DNA of 64,000 bases. Source: Kitasatospora sp040298565. GTDB lineage: Bacteria > Actinomycetota > Actinomycetes > Streptomycetales > Streptomycetaceae. The notes under the pieces are model-generated. The model searched no databases. It was not told where the DNA came from and saw only the letters and a program-made list of their open reading frames with translations. Within the stretch, counting starts at the first letter, position 1; each line of letters opens with the position of its first letter. The translations under genes were made by a program, and so were the position numbers. The DNA is taken from NCBI RefSeq assembly GCF_040298565.1, contig NZ_JBEPAK010000001.1, forward strand, positions 77,205 to 141,204. The letters are read 5' to 3'. Shown in pieces: positions 1 to 8,431 of the stretch.

Positions 1-367
1 GGACGACGCCCTGGAAGCCGATCCGCAGGGGCCGGTCCGCCGCCACCGCGCTGGCACGGGCAGCGTCGAAGCCCTCGCGGAGCCGGCGGAAGGCGGGCAC
101 CACCTGGTCCGCCAGCATCCGTCCCAGAGCGGTCAGTTCGACACGGCGGCTGGTGCGCTCGAAGACCGGGGCGCCCACCCGGCTCTCCAGGCGCTTGATC
201 ATCTGTGAGACGCGCCCCTGGGAGACGCCGAGCACGTCGGCCGTGCGCCCGAAGTGGAGGTGGTGGACCAGCACCGAGAAGCACTCGAGCTCCCGGAGCG
301 GCAGCTCCGGCAACTCCGACAGCCCTGGCAGCCCCGGCAGCCCCGGCCCTGGGTCGATGCGCTCCAT
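1..367 (-). CDS. LysR-family transcriptional regulator, N-terminal part (cut by window edge)
   Basis: About 122 residues are visible before the gene leaves the window. After a short Gly/Leu/Pro-rich tail come an LysR-type winged helix-turn-helix and the linker helix: LRELECFSVLVHHLHFGRTA, then VSQGRVSQMIKRLESRVG and FERTSRRVELTALG. The last visible residues (RPLRIGFQG) are the first strand of the effector-binding domain. The ATG at 365-367 has a GGAG about 9 nt upstream. The HTH is convincing; the ligand and targets cannot be inferred because the effector domain lies outside the window. Confidence 0.9.
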   Translation of the reverse strand, partial: MERIDPGPGLPGLPGLSELPELPLRELECFSVLVHHLHFGRTADVLGVSQGRVSQMIKRLESRVGAPVFERTSRRVELTALGRMLADQVVPAFRRLREGFDAARASAVAADRPLRIGFQGVV

Positions 368-592
368 CTGCACGGTCTCCGTCAACGCCTCACCGATCGG
401 GAACGGTGGGGCCGGCCCCGGCGGCCGGTCCTGTCCCCATGATGCGGTGTGGCAACGATCAAGGACAACGGCCCCGGCTCGCCCCGGGGCGCGGGCGCGC
501 AGCAACCCCGGGCGCGGACGCACCGCGGCCCGGCCCCACCCCTGATCGGAGTAGGCCGGACCTGAAGGGTCCTCAGGGGCGGCGCGGGCCCG

Positions 593-2284
593 TCACCGCC
601 CCAGGATCGCCGGATCCCGGGCGAGTTCGGCGAGCAGGGCGTCGAGCTTGGCCCGGTCGACCGAGGGCATCACGAAGACGTGGACGTAGCTGCGCCGGGT
701 GGTCTCGTCGCCCGGGACCATCAGCACGTCCTGCGAGGACAGCGACCACTTGGCCACCAGCTCGGGGCTCGGCTTGCGGAAGCGCACCGTCACGGCCCCC
801 GGGGTGCGGGCGGGCCACAGCTCGACGCCGAGTTCCTGCTCCATGGCGGCCAGCCGGCGCTCCAGGTAGGCGGCGAGTTCCTGGGCCTCGCGGATCCGCT
901 CCACCTGGTCGCGGTAGGAGTGGCGGGACAGGTGGTCCCAGATGACCAGCGGCGAGAAGCCGTTGCGGGATCCGGCGAAGGTGGTGTCCGGTGCGCCGAT
1001 GTAGTCCGGCTGGGACGGCGGCGAGATCTGGTACTTCACCTTCGTCATGTAGATGCCGCACGGCCACGGCGCACCGGCCCACTTGTGGCCGCTCATCGCG
1101 ATCGAGGAGACCATGTCAACCTCGCCGTGCCGCTCGGTGGGCAGCCGCAGCCCGAAGTCGAACTCCGGCAGGTCCACCTCCGGCGTCCAGCCGTACTCCT
1201 CCGGCTCCTCGGCGGCCAGCCGCAGGAACGGCGCGTAGCCCGCGCCGAGCGCGCCGTCCACGTGGATCCAGAAGCCGCGGCGCAGGTCGACCAGCGGCTC
1301 GCCGGTGCGCGGGTCGGTGCCGTAGACGACCTCGCGCCGGACCAGACCGTGCCGCTCGAAGATCGGCAGCAGGCGCTCGCAGACCGCGCGGACGTCGTCG
1401 TGGGCGCCCTTGAAGGTGCTGCCGAGGTTGAGGTTGACGAAGATCGGGTGGCCCTTGGCGGCGAAGAACTCGACCAGTACGGCGAGGGCGTCGACGTCTA
1501 TCTCGCCCGGGCCGTCCCAGGACAGCCCGGAGGGGCCGGGGCGGGACGGGACCTCGGTGGGCCAGGTGCGCAGGCCGGTCACCGGGTCGACCAGCGGGCA
1601 CTCGTCGGCGTACTTCTCCAGTCCGACGGCGTGGAAGGTCTCCACGCCCAGGACCCGGACGGCCTTGGCGAAGGAGTAGTGGGTGTCCTCGGAGTAGAAG
1701 GCCACCGGGTGGTGGGCGTTCGGGTTCTGCCGGTCGGGCGCGGCCTTGACGTAGCGCAGCGCGTCGAAGGGGGCGGTCGGCGGCTGGATGAGCGCCTTGC
1801 CGCCGAGGTAGTCCCGGGCGTTCCAGAGGGCGTACATGTTGCCCTCGGTCGAGCCCATGGACAGCATGTAGCCCCAGTAGGACTCCGGGTCCGCCGGGTC
1901 GTGCGGGCGTTCCGCGTGCCAGAGCTTCGCGTAGTAGTCGAGGACGGCCCGCTCGACGACCTTGGTGTTGGGCTTGTAGCCGCCGCTCTGGAACGGGTCG
2001 CCGAGGTTGTTGATGTTGTTCGGCATGAACCGGGCCAGGTCCAGCGCGGTGCCCTGCATGTCCTGGGTGGCCTGGTAGCCGACCAGGTGGTTTCGCTTGC
2101 GGGTCAGGTACTCGTCGACGGCGTCGAGTGCGCGCAGCCGCTGCCCGTCGTCCAGGCCGTCGGCGGGGAGCGCGAAGTCCCGGCCGTCCAGCTCCGGGCC
2201 CGGGTCGACCGCGGACGGGGCCGCGGACGGCGCTGCGGACGGGGCTGCGGACGGCACGAGGGCGGCGGACGCGGTCGGGCTCAT
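593..2284 (-). CDS. PLP-dependent group II decarboxylase (histidine/serine decarboxylase-like)
   Basis: A 563-residue fold-type I PLP enzyme. The PLP lysine sits in MSGHKWAGAPWPCG, a form of the motif seen in histidine/serine decarboxylase-like members of the family. Other family marks are the GSTEGNMYALW phosphate-binding stretch and an early NNLGDPFQSGGYKPNTK segment. I chose the ATG at 2284 because it has GGAG about 10 nt upstream; the open frame runs further, but that extension overlaps the divergent Lrp gene. Residues about 1-35 are a low-complexity Ala/Ser/Pro tail with SAAP repeats. It is divergent from an Lrp-type regulator, which suggests control by an amino acid. The substrate cannot be fixed from sequence alone. 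Confidence 0.88.
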   Translation of the reverse strand: MSPTASAALVPSAAPSAAPSAAPSAVDPGPELDGRDFALPADGLDDGQRLRALDAVDEYLTRKRNHLVGYQATQDMQGTALDLARFMPNNINNLGDPFQSGGYKPNTKVVERAVLDYYAKLWHAERPHDPADPESYWGYMLSMGSTEGNMYALWNARDYLGGKALIQPPTAPFDALRYVKAAPDRQNPNAHHPVAFYSEDTHYSFAKAVRVLGVETFHAVGLEKYADECPLVDPVTGLRTWPTEVPSRPGPSGLSWDGPGEIDVDALAVLVEFFAAKGHPIFVNLNLGSTFKGAHDDVRAVCERLLPIFERHGLVRREVVYGTDPRTGEPLVDLRRGFWIHVDGALGAGYAPFLRLAAEEPEEYGWTPEVDLPEFDFGLRLPTERHGEVDMVSSIAMSGHKWAGAPWPCGIYMTKVKYQISPPSQPDYIGAPDTTFAGSRNGFSPLVIWDHLSRHSYRDQVERIREAQELAAYLERRLAAMEQELGVELWPARTPGAVTVRFRKPSPELVAKWSLSSQDVLMVPGDETTRRSYVHVFVMPSVDRAKLDALLAELARDPAILGR

Positions 2285-2446
2285 GGACGGGGCGCTCCGG
2301 GGGGTCGCTGCGGACGGGGACGGACGTTCGTCACCCGCGGCAAGGATGGAACTTTCGTCGCCGACCGGGAAGGCCGTCCGAAGAACATTCGGTCCGGGGC
2401 CGATCAGGTTTGCGAATCTGCGGGCCGGGCTGGGATCCTGGCAGTC

Positions 2447-2938
2447 ATGCCGAACAATCCGCAGGCCCGGCGCGCGCCCGTCGACGAGGTGGACCGGGCG
2501 ATCGTCCGCGTCCTGGCCGACAACGCCCGCCTGCCGAACAACGCCCTGGCCGCGGCCGTCGGCATCGCCCCCTCCACCTGCCTGGCCCGCGTCCGCGCGC
2601 TCCAGGAGCGCGGCATCATCCGCGGCTTCCGCGCCGAACTCGACCCGGCCGCGATCGGGCTGCCGCTCCAGGCGATGATCTCGGTACGGCTGCGCGCCCA
2701 CACCCGGGAGCAGAACGAGAGCTTCCGCAGCACCGCACCCGACCTGCCCGGGGTGCTGGCGGTGTTCCACATGGCCGGCTCGGACGACTACCTGCTCCAC
2801 GTGGGCGTGGCGGGCCCCGAGGCCCTGCGCGACTTCGTGGTGGACCACCTCACCACCCACCCGGCGGTCGCCCAGACCCGGACCAACCTGATCTTCGAGC
2901 AGATACCGGGCCGCCGCTACCTCGCGCCCGGGCGCTGA
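2447..2938 (+). CDS. Lrp/AsnC-family transcriptional regulator
   Basis: A 163-residue protein of normal Lrp/AsnC length. The N-terminal HTH (DEVDRAIVRVLADNARLPNN, then GIAPSTCLARVRALQERG) is followed by an effector/oligomerisation domain of RAM type, seen as LPGVLAVFHMAGSDDYLLHV and FEQIPGRRYL. It starts 163 bp from the divergent PLP decarboxylase. In this family a divergent amino-acid gene is the usual target, so it probably senses the decarboxylase substrate or product. That link is inference from arrangement only. Confidence 0.92.
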   Translation: MPNNPQARRAPVDEVDRAIVRVLADNARLPNNALAAAVGIAPSTCLARVRALQERGIIRGFRAELDPAAIGLPLQAMISVRLRAHTREQNESFRSTAPDLPGVLAVFHMAGSDDYLLHVGVAGPEALRDFVVDHLTTHPAVAQTRTNLIFEQIPGRRYLAPGR

Positions 2939-2957
2939 CCGCGCGGCCTGGCGCGGC

Positions 2958-3650
2958 TCAGGCCCCGGGAGCTCCGACGCCGTCGAGCAGCGCCCGGACG
3001 GTCGCGCCCGCGAACTCCGCCAGGCCGGCGGGGCGCAGGGCCTCGGCGGGAGCCTCCCCGGCGTAGAAGACCTCCAGGAAGGCGCGGTGGAAGCAGGCGC
3101 CGACCAGCAGCACCGCGGCCGCGTCCGGGTCGATGCCGGCGGCGACGCGGCCCAGCCGCTGTTCGGCCCGCAGGTAGTCGGCCAGGTGCGAACTCACCTG
3201 GTGCGGACCGGCGTCGTCGAGCTTGCGGCGGTGGGCGGCGAGCAGTTCGGGGCTGGCGAGCAGGCCTCCGGCCATCGGGAAGGACTGCCGGTAGAACGGC
3301 ACGGCGACCTCGACCACCGCCTCCAGGTGCTCCCGCACCGCGCCCTCCCCGGCGCGCGCGGGCAGTTCGGCGACGGCGTCGGCCAGGCGCGGGGCGCGTT
3401 CGCGCAGCACCCGGACGAAGATCTCCTCCTTGTCCCGGAAGTGCTTGTACAGGGCGGCCTCCGAGCAGCCGGCCTCCCGGGCGATCTCCTTCGTGGTGGC
3501 CCGTACCAGCCCCACCGTGCCGATCAGCCGGGCTGCGGCGTCCAGCACCCGAGCCCTGGTCAGTGCGCCACCGGTCAGCGGCCGGTGCCCCGCGCTGCGG
3601 TCTTCCCCCGCGCCCTCGCCGGTGCCTTCGCGCTTGCCCTCGGTCGTCAT
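2958..3650 (-). CDS. TetR-family transcriptional repressor
   Basis: A 230-residue TetR regulator. After a charged N-terminal tail of about 30 residues, the HTH reads TRARVLDAAARLIGTVGLVR, then EIAREAGCSEAALYKHFRDK. The C-terminal ligand domain is helical and contains CFHRAFLEVFYAG. The gene is divergent from a small NAD(P)-binding reductase, and the 90-bp gap holds two copies of a short palindrome. Autoregulation and control of the reductase are therefore likely. It is convergent with the Lrp gene, with 19 bp between stops. Confidence 0.93.
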   Translation of the reverse strand: MTTEGKREGTGEGAGEDRSAGHRPLTGGALTRARVLDAAARLIGTVGLVRATTKEIAREAGCSEAALYKHFRDKEEIFVRVLRERAPRLADAVAELPARAGEGAVREHLEAVVEVAVPFYRQSFPMAGGLLASPELLAAHRRKLDDAGPHQVSSHLADYLRAEQRLGRVAAGIDPDAAAVLLVGACFHRAFLEVFYAGEAPAEALRPAGLAEFAGATVRALLDGVGAPGA

Positions 3651-3676
3651 GGGCGCCAGCTTACCTTGACAGGTGG

Positions 3677-3722
3677 GTGAGCACTCACTCACCATCGGAA
3701 GAAGAAGGAAGTGAGCACTCAC
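3677..3722. promoter_or_regulatory. Duplicated palindromic operator for the TetR/reductase pair
   Basis: The 12-mer GTGAGCACTCAC, an inverted repeat of GTGAG around CA, occurs at 3677-3688 and again exactly at 3711-3722. The left copy extends into further GTGAG/CTCAC half-sites (CTCACTCACC). Both copies lie between the divergent TetR and reductase genes. The right copy covers a possible GTG at 3711, which argues that the reductase starts at the ATG at 3741 instead. Binding by the adjacent TetR protein is inferred. Confidence 0.75.
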
Positions 3723-3740
3723 CCACCCCCGGGAGGGGTC

Positions 3741-4376
3741 ATGGAACTCGCCGTTCTGGGCGCCACCGGCGGCATCGGCCGCCACCTGGTCGCCCACGCC
3801 CTCGCCGACGGGCACCGGGTCACGGCCGCCGTCCGGGACCCGGCCCGGCTGCCCGTCCGGCACGACCGGCTGACCGTGGTCAGGGCGGACGCCCTCGACC
3901 CCGCCTCGCTGGAGCCGGTGATCGACGGCGCCGACGCCGTCCTCTCCGGCATCGGCCAGGCCGGCCGGACCGACCCGCTCAAGCCGGCCTCGACCTCCGC
4001 CCGCGCGGCGGCCGCCGCCATGACGGCCGTCGGGGTGCGCCGGATCCTCGTGGTCAGCGCCGCGCCGCTGAACCGGGCCGGCACCGGGCAGCCCTTCCTC
4101 GCGGCCAAGGTGTTCGGCCCCCTGCTCTGGGCGGCACTCCGGGACGTGTACACCGACCTGGCGGCGATGGAGGGCGTCCTGGCCGAGAGCGACCTGGACT
4201 GGACGGCCGTCCGGCCGCCGCGACTGACCGACCGCCCGGGGAGCGGGCGCTACCGGCACGCCGTCGAGACCGGACCGGCCGGGGTCACCGTCCCCCGCGC
4301 CGATGTCGCACGGGCCATGCTGGACCTGGTCACGGACCGGGCGAGCTTCCGGCACGCGGTCGGCGTCAGCTCCTGA
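3741..4376 (+). CDS. NAD(P)-binding SDR-like reductase (NmrA/atypical SDR type)
   Basis: A 211-residue Rossmann protein. The N-terminal dinucleotide motif is VLGATGGIGRHLVAHAL, followed by an Arg-containing AAVRDPARLP strand typical of NADPH-preferring atypical SDRs, then VVSAAPLNR and a C-terminal DVARAMLDLV helix. No classical YxxxK pair is evident, as in NmrA-like members. The ATG has GGGAGG close upstream. It is under the divergent TetR repressor, so probably an inducible detoxification or redox-response gene. The substrate is unknown. Confidence 0.85.
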   Translation: MELAVLGATGGIGRHLVAHALADGHRVTAAVRDPARLPVRHDRLTVVRADALDPASLEPVIDGADAVLSGIGQAGRTDPLKPASTSARAAAAAMTAVGVRRILVVSAAPLNRAGTGQPFLAAKVFGPLLWAALRDVYTDLAAMEGVLAESDLDWTAVRPPRLTDRPGSGRYRHAVETGPAGVTVPRADVARAMLDLVTDRASFRHAVGVSS

Positions 4377-4620
4377 CCCTGCGCCATTTGCTGATCAGAC
4401 GTCAGAAACCGGGCCGCGCACGGCGGAAAGCGGAGCCACGATTCCTCCACGATTGTGTCCGACGAGTGGAGTCGATCGGTCCGGACCCCTTGCCAGGCCC
4501 ACCGTTCCTCCCTACCTTCATGGTCCAGGAACCCCGGCCCCATCGGGCCGGTCGGTTCGCGACGGCCGCGATCCGCGGCGTCGCCATCGCCCGAGGCACG
4601 ACCAGACCTGGAGGCGTCAC

Positions 4621-4788
4621 ATGCCCGTACCCATGATCGACGAGATCCGCGACGCAGGCCCGCTGGTGGTCGACGACGAGGCCATCGCCTTCGAGGACGA
4701 CGACCGCGGCGGCCACGAGGCCACGGCGTGTCTGGCGGACCCGTGGGTCACCGCCACCACCCGCTTCGCCTGCGACTTCAACTCCTGA
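4621..4788 (+). CDS. Lanthipeptide precursor peptide (candidate, 55 aa)
   Basis: A small acidic peptide just upstream of a lanthipeptide synthetase, with TGGAGG 6 nt before its ATG and 1 nt between its stop and the synthetase GTG. The leader (about residues 1-31) is rich in Asp/Glu (PLVVDDEAIAFEDDDRGG). The putative core, from about H32, contains C37, C51, T35, T44, T46, T47 and S55. T44, T47 and C51 fit the S/T-x2-S/T-x3-C spacing used for labionin-type rings; T47-C51 could equally form a simple methyllanthionine. No LLDLQ leader motif of classic class III peptides is seen. Identity rests on position, size and composition. Confidence 0.8.
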   Translation: MPVPMIDEIRDAGPLVVDDEAIAFEDDDRGGHEATACLADPWVTATTRFACDFNS

Positions 4789-4789
4789 C

Positions 4790-7360
4790 GTGACCGGTTC
4801 CATCGCCGGCCGCAGCGGAGGGTCCGACGACACCTGGTCGTTCCTGAACGACCCGCGGATGCCGGCGATGGAACACGGCTGGAAGCTGCACGTCTCCGCC
4901 CGCCCCGGCGAGCTGGAGGCCGTGGTCGCCCTCGTCCTGCCGGTGCTGGCACGCCACGTCTGCCACGCCAAGTGGGCCGGCGACCCGGAGATCCTCCGGG
5001 AGCTCAACTCCGGGGCCAAGAGCGCCGGTTCCGTCGGAAAGGCGATCACCGTCTACCCGGCGCCCGGCACCGTCGTGGCGCTCGCGGACGAACTCGTCGC
5101 CGTGCTGCGCGGGCGGGAGGGTCCGCCGGTGGTCAGCGACCGCCGGGTCGATCCCCACGCCCCCGTCTACTACCGCTACGGCCCCTTCACCGGCGACTAC
5201 CGGACCGGCCGGAGCGGGCGGCTCGAATCGGTGATGACGGGCCCGGACGGACAGCTCTTCGACGGTCTCGCCGGCGCCTCCTACCGCCGACCGCCCTGGG
5301 CCGAGGACCCCTTCGAGCACCGGGCCCGCCCGCGCACCGGCGCCGGACTCGGCGGCGGACGCTACCTGGTCACCGGCGGCATCGCGCGCAAGCCGCAGGG
5401 CAACGTCTACCGGGCGCTCGACCGGGCCACCCGGGCACCGGTCGTCGTCAAACAGGCCCGGGCCTTCGTGGCCGAGGACGAGTCCGGAGCGGACACCCGC
5501 GACCGGCTGCGCAACGAGCGGAGGATCCTCCGCGCCCTCGACGGCGTCACGGGCGTGCCCCGCGCACTCGACTACTTCCGCCACCGCACCGACGAGTACC
5601 TGGTGATGACCGACTGCGGCGCACGCGACCTGCGGCGCACCGTCCAGCAGGACGGCCCGTACCGGGACGACGCGCTCCAGGATCTCGCCGCGCGGCTGCT
5701 GCGCGTCCTGGACGACGTCCACCGCCGGGGCGTGGTGGTCCGTGACCTGAAGCCCGACAACGTCGTGCTGGACAGCTCGCTCCGCTGCCGGCTGGTCGAC
5801 TTCGGCATCAGCGCACTGGACGGAGCCGCCCCGGACGGCTCGACCCCCGGCTACAGCGGTCCGGTCCGGCGCGGTGCCGGGGCGGCCGAGGCCGCCGACG
5901 ACTACTACGCCCTGGGCGCGACCCTCTGCTTCGCCGCCACTGGCCTGGACCCGGTGCTCGTCGACACCGATCCCGCCGTCAACCGGGACCGCACCCTGCT
6001 GGGCCTCGGCTGGGCACTGCCCGGTCCGGAACACCGCGCATTCCGTGCACTGGTCGGCGACCTGATGAGCTTCGACCCGGAGGTGCGAGCCGCCGGCGCC
6101 GAGCGCCTCCGCACCGGAACGCACGCGCCCGGCACCGGCCACTCCGCCGGCAGCGCCCCCTGCTCCGGCAGCGGACCGGCGCCAGGCCGGCGGTTCCGCC
6201 TCGACGACGGCCTGCTCACGGAGATCATCGACCACACGACCGCGTTCTGCGTGGCCGAGGCCCACCGGATCACCGACCCCACGGCCGCCGCACGCGCCGC
6301 CGTGCCCACCCCGATCGACGTCTACGGCGGCAGCTCGGGCCTCGGCCTCGAACTCCTCCACCACCGGCACCGGCCCGGGGTGCGCGACGCCGTCGAGGCG
6401 CTGGCGCACTGGACGGCCGGCCAGTCCCGGAACCTCTCCCCCGGCTTCTACTCGGGCCGTACCGGCGTCGAACTCTTCCTCGCCGGAGCGCACCTCGACC
6501 CGGTCGGCGCGCCGGCGGACACCGACGCGACGAGCCCGTCCGCCCTGCCCGTCTCCGGGCCCGGCGGCGGACCACCCGAAGCGGACCTGATCGAGGGCGT
6601 CGCCGGAATCGGCGTCGGCCGCCTGCTGCTCGCCCGGCACGCCGCCGCGGGCGACGCCCGCACACCGGGCGGCCACGCCGAGCGGCACCTCGCCGTGGCC
6701 GCCGCATGCGCCCGGATGCTGGCCGCGGGCACCGCCCGGTTGACACCGTCCCGCACCGATCCGGCCGGCCGCGCCGCCCTGGCCGAGGGGCTGGCGCACG
6801 GCGAGGCCGGCGTCGCCTACTTCCTGCTGGAGTACGGCCATGCGACCGGCGACCCGACCGCGGTACGCCGGGCCCGGACGGCCTGCGCCCGCCTCGCCGC
6901 CGTCACTCCGGACGTCCTCGCCGCCTCGGCCGCGCCGGGAGCGACCCGCCGCTACGGCTCGTGGTGCCGGGGCCTGGCCGGGATCGGTGCGGTGCTCGTC
7001 CGCGCCGCCGACCGCCTGGCCGCGCCCGAGTACCTCGCCCTCGCCGAGGACGCCGCGCGCCGCTGCGCCGACCTGGCGCCCCGGATGCCGCTGGTCACCC
7101 AGTGCTGCGGGCTGGCCGGGGTCGGCGAGCTGATGGTGGACGTCGCGGTGGCCTCCGGGAAGGCGGAGTTCTGGGACGCCGCCGAGACCGTCGCCGCGAT
7201 CATCCTGTGCCGCAGTGGCGGCACGCCCGCCCGCCCGGTGTTCCCGGACACCGGCCTCACCCGTTCCTCCGCCACCTGGGCCGGCGGCTCGGCCGGCGTG
7301 CTCGCGTTCCTCCGGCGCCTGCACGACCGGGGCGGCCCGCGCCTCGGCCTGCTGGACTGA
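4790..7360 (+). CDS. Lanthipeptide synthetase, lyase-kinase-LanC architecture (class IV LanL-like)
   Basis: An 856-residue three-domain enzyme that would phosphorylate, eliminate and cyclise Ser/Thr/Cys of the peptide encoded just upstream. Residues about 1-185 form the OspF-like phospho-Ser/Thr lyase (GWKLHVSA, GKAITVYP, YYRYGPF). Residues about 188-450 form a protein kinase (K221, R318-D319-L-K-P-D-N324, D337-F-G). Residues about 480-856 form a LanC-like cyclase. Unlike class III enzymes, zinc-ligand positions are kept: C726 (SWCRG) and C772-C773 (QCCGLAG). The usual Cys-His-Gly is Cys-Cys-Gly, the change known in ProcM-like class II enzymes. No transporter or leader protease gene is adjacent. 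Confidence 0.9.
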   Translation: MTGSIAGRSGGSDDTWSFLNDPRMPAMEHGWKLHVSARPGELEAVVALVLPVLARHVCHAKWAGDPEILRELNSGAKSAGSVGKAITVYPAPGTVVALADELVAVLRGREGPPVVSDRRVDPHAPVYYRYGPFTGDYRTGRSGRLESVMTGPDGQLFDGLAGASYRRPPWAEDPFEHRARPRTGAGLGGGRYLVTGGIARKPQGNVYRALDRATRAPVVVKQARAFVAEDESGADTRDRLRNERRILRALDGVTGVPRALDYFRHRTDEYLVMTDCGARDLRRTVQQDGPYRDDALQDLAARLLRVLDDVHRRGVVVRDLKPDNVVLDSSLRCRLVDFGISALDGAAPDGSTPGYSGPVRRGAGAAEAADDYYALGATLCFAATGLDPVLVDTDPAVNRDRTLLGLGWALPGPEHRAFRALVGDLMSFDPEVRAAGAERLRTGTHAPGTGHSAGSAPCSGSGPAPGRRFRLDDGLLTEIIDHTTAFCVAEAHRITDPTAAARAAVPTPIDVYGGSSGLGLELLHHRHRPGVRDAVEALAHWTAGQSRNLSPGFYSGRTGVELFLAGAHLDPVGAPADTDATSPSALPVSGPGGGPPEADLIEGVAGIGVGRLLLARHAAAGDARTPGGHAERHLAVAAACARMLAAGTARLTPSRTDPAGRAALAEGLAHGEAGVAYFLLEYGHATGDPTAVRRARTACARLAAVTPDVLAASAAPGATRRYGSWCRGLAGIGAVLVRAADRLAAPEYLALAEDAARRCADLAPRMPLVTQCCGLAGVGELMVDVAVASGKAEFWDAAETVAAIILCRSGGTPARPVFPDTGLTRSSATWAGGSAGVLAFLRRLHDRGGPRLGLLD

Positions 7361-7485
7361 GCCGGGCCGCGCCGGGACGGGACCCTGCCGGACCGGGTCG
7401 GCGCGGCGGGCCGGCGGCTCGGCCCCGGGACGGCCCGCCCCGGTGGCACGGGTGTGGACCGCGCCGATCCGGGCAACCGCCCGGC

Positions 7486-8142
7486 ATGATGCTGATCAGG
7501 CCCCCGGGCGTCTACGCGCCCCAGGACGACACCGAGCTGCTGGCCTCGTGCGTGGACCGCGAGCGCCTGGACGCCTCCAGCCGGGTGCTCGACCTCTGCA
7601 CCGGGACGGGCGCCGTCGCGCTCGTCGCCGCCCGGAAGGGCGCCCGGGTCACCGCGGTGGACCTGTCCACCCGTGCCGTCGCCGCGGCCTGGCTCAACGC
7701 CCGGCTGCACCACCGCCGGATCCGGCTGCTCCGCGGCGACCTGCTGGCACCCGTGAGCGGGCAGACCTTCGACCTGATCACGGCGAACCCGCCCTACGTA
7801 CCGGCCCCGACCGCCACCGACCGGCCGGGCCGGGGCGCCGCCCTGGCCTGGGACGCCGGGCCGGACGGACGGTTCGTGCTGAACCGGCTCTGCCGCCGGG
7901 CGCCCGACCTGCTGCCGGTCGGCGGCGTGCTGCTGATCGTCCAGTCCTCGCTCGCGGACGTTCCCGCCACCCTGGCGGCCTTGCGCCGGGCCGGACTGGC
8001 CACCGAGGTGGCGGCCCGGCGGCGCCTGGCCTTCGGGCCGGTGATGGCGGCCCGGGCCGCCCTGTTCGAGCGGCGCGGCCTGATCCGGCCCGGCGAGTAC
8101 GAGGAGGAACTGGTGGTGGTGCGCGGTGTCCGGGAACAGTGA
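7486..8142 (+). CDS. HemK2/MTQ2-type SAM-dependent protein methyltransferase
   Basis: A 218-residue class I methyltransferase. The SAM-binding motif is VLDLCTGTGAVALVAA and the acceptor motif is LITANPPYVPAP; NPPY is typical of enzymes that methylate Gln side chains in release factors or of related N-methyltransferases. Two ATGs occur at 7486 and 7489, with no clear ribosome site. The gene overlaps the downstream CDGSH gene by 17 nt, implying translational coupling. Its position 125 bp after the lanthipeptide synthetase is probably coincidental, since methyltransferase, CDGSH and HO-like oxidase genes tend to go together in actinobacteria. Confidence 0.85.
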   Translation: MMLIRPPGVYAPQDDTELLASCVDRERLDASSRVLDLCTGTGAVALVAARKGARVTAVDLSTRAVAAAWLNARLHHRRIRLLRGDLLAPVSGQTFDLITANPPYVPAPTATDRPGRGAALAWDAGPDGRFVLNRLCRRAPDLLPVGGVLLIVQSSLADVPATLAALRRAGLATEVAARRRLAFGPVMAARAALFERRGLIRPGEYEEELVVVRGVREQ

Positions 8143-8431
8143 CCGGGGCGCGACCCGGGTGACGGTCGTAGCGAACGGTCCGCTGCTGATCGAGGGCCCG
8201 ATCGAGGTGGTGCTGCCGGACGGCACGGTCCGGGCCGCCGAACGTCCCGTGGTGGCGATCTGCGCCTGCCACCGGAGTCGGACCTACCCGTTCTGCGACA
8301 CCAGCCACCGCCGTCGCGCCCGCCGCCCCGGGCGCGACGTCCAGCAGCCGGACAGCCGCACGCGGGACACGCCGGACACCGACGCCCACCCCCCGGAAGC
8401 GGACTCAGACGGGTTCGTCGGCAAGCGCTGA
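8126..8431 (+). CDS. CDGSH iron-sulfur domain protein
   Basis: A 101-residue protein with the CDGSH signature C46-x-C48-x8-C57-D-x-S-H61 (CACHRSRTYPFCDTSH), which binds a [2Fe-2S] cluster through three Cys and one His. A beta-rich N-terminal part precedes it and a charged, disordered tail follows. It starts at a GTG inside the end of the methyltransferase gene. Its last 27 nt overlap the 3' end of the convergent metal-oxidase gene. The cluster suggests electron transfer or iron sensing, perhaps serving the neighbouring oxidase; that is inference. Confidence 0.9.
   Translation: MSGNSDRGATRVTVVANGPLLIEGPIEVVLPDGTVRAAERPVVAICACHRSRTYPFCDTSHRRRARRPGRDVQQPDSRTRDTPDTDAHPPEADSDGFVGKR

Noticed and set aside
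680..2446. Rightward open frame joined to the Lrp regulator
   Set aside because: The Lrp protein starts at 2447; the upstream part is the complement of the decarboxylase and has no protein features.
4790..7360. Class III LanKC assignment for the synthetase
   Set aside because: Class III cyclase domains lack zinc ligands; here three Cys occupy the ligand positions, so LanL-like fits better.
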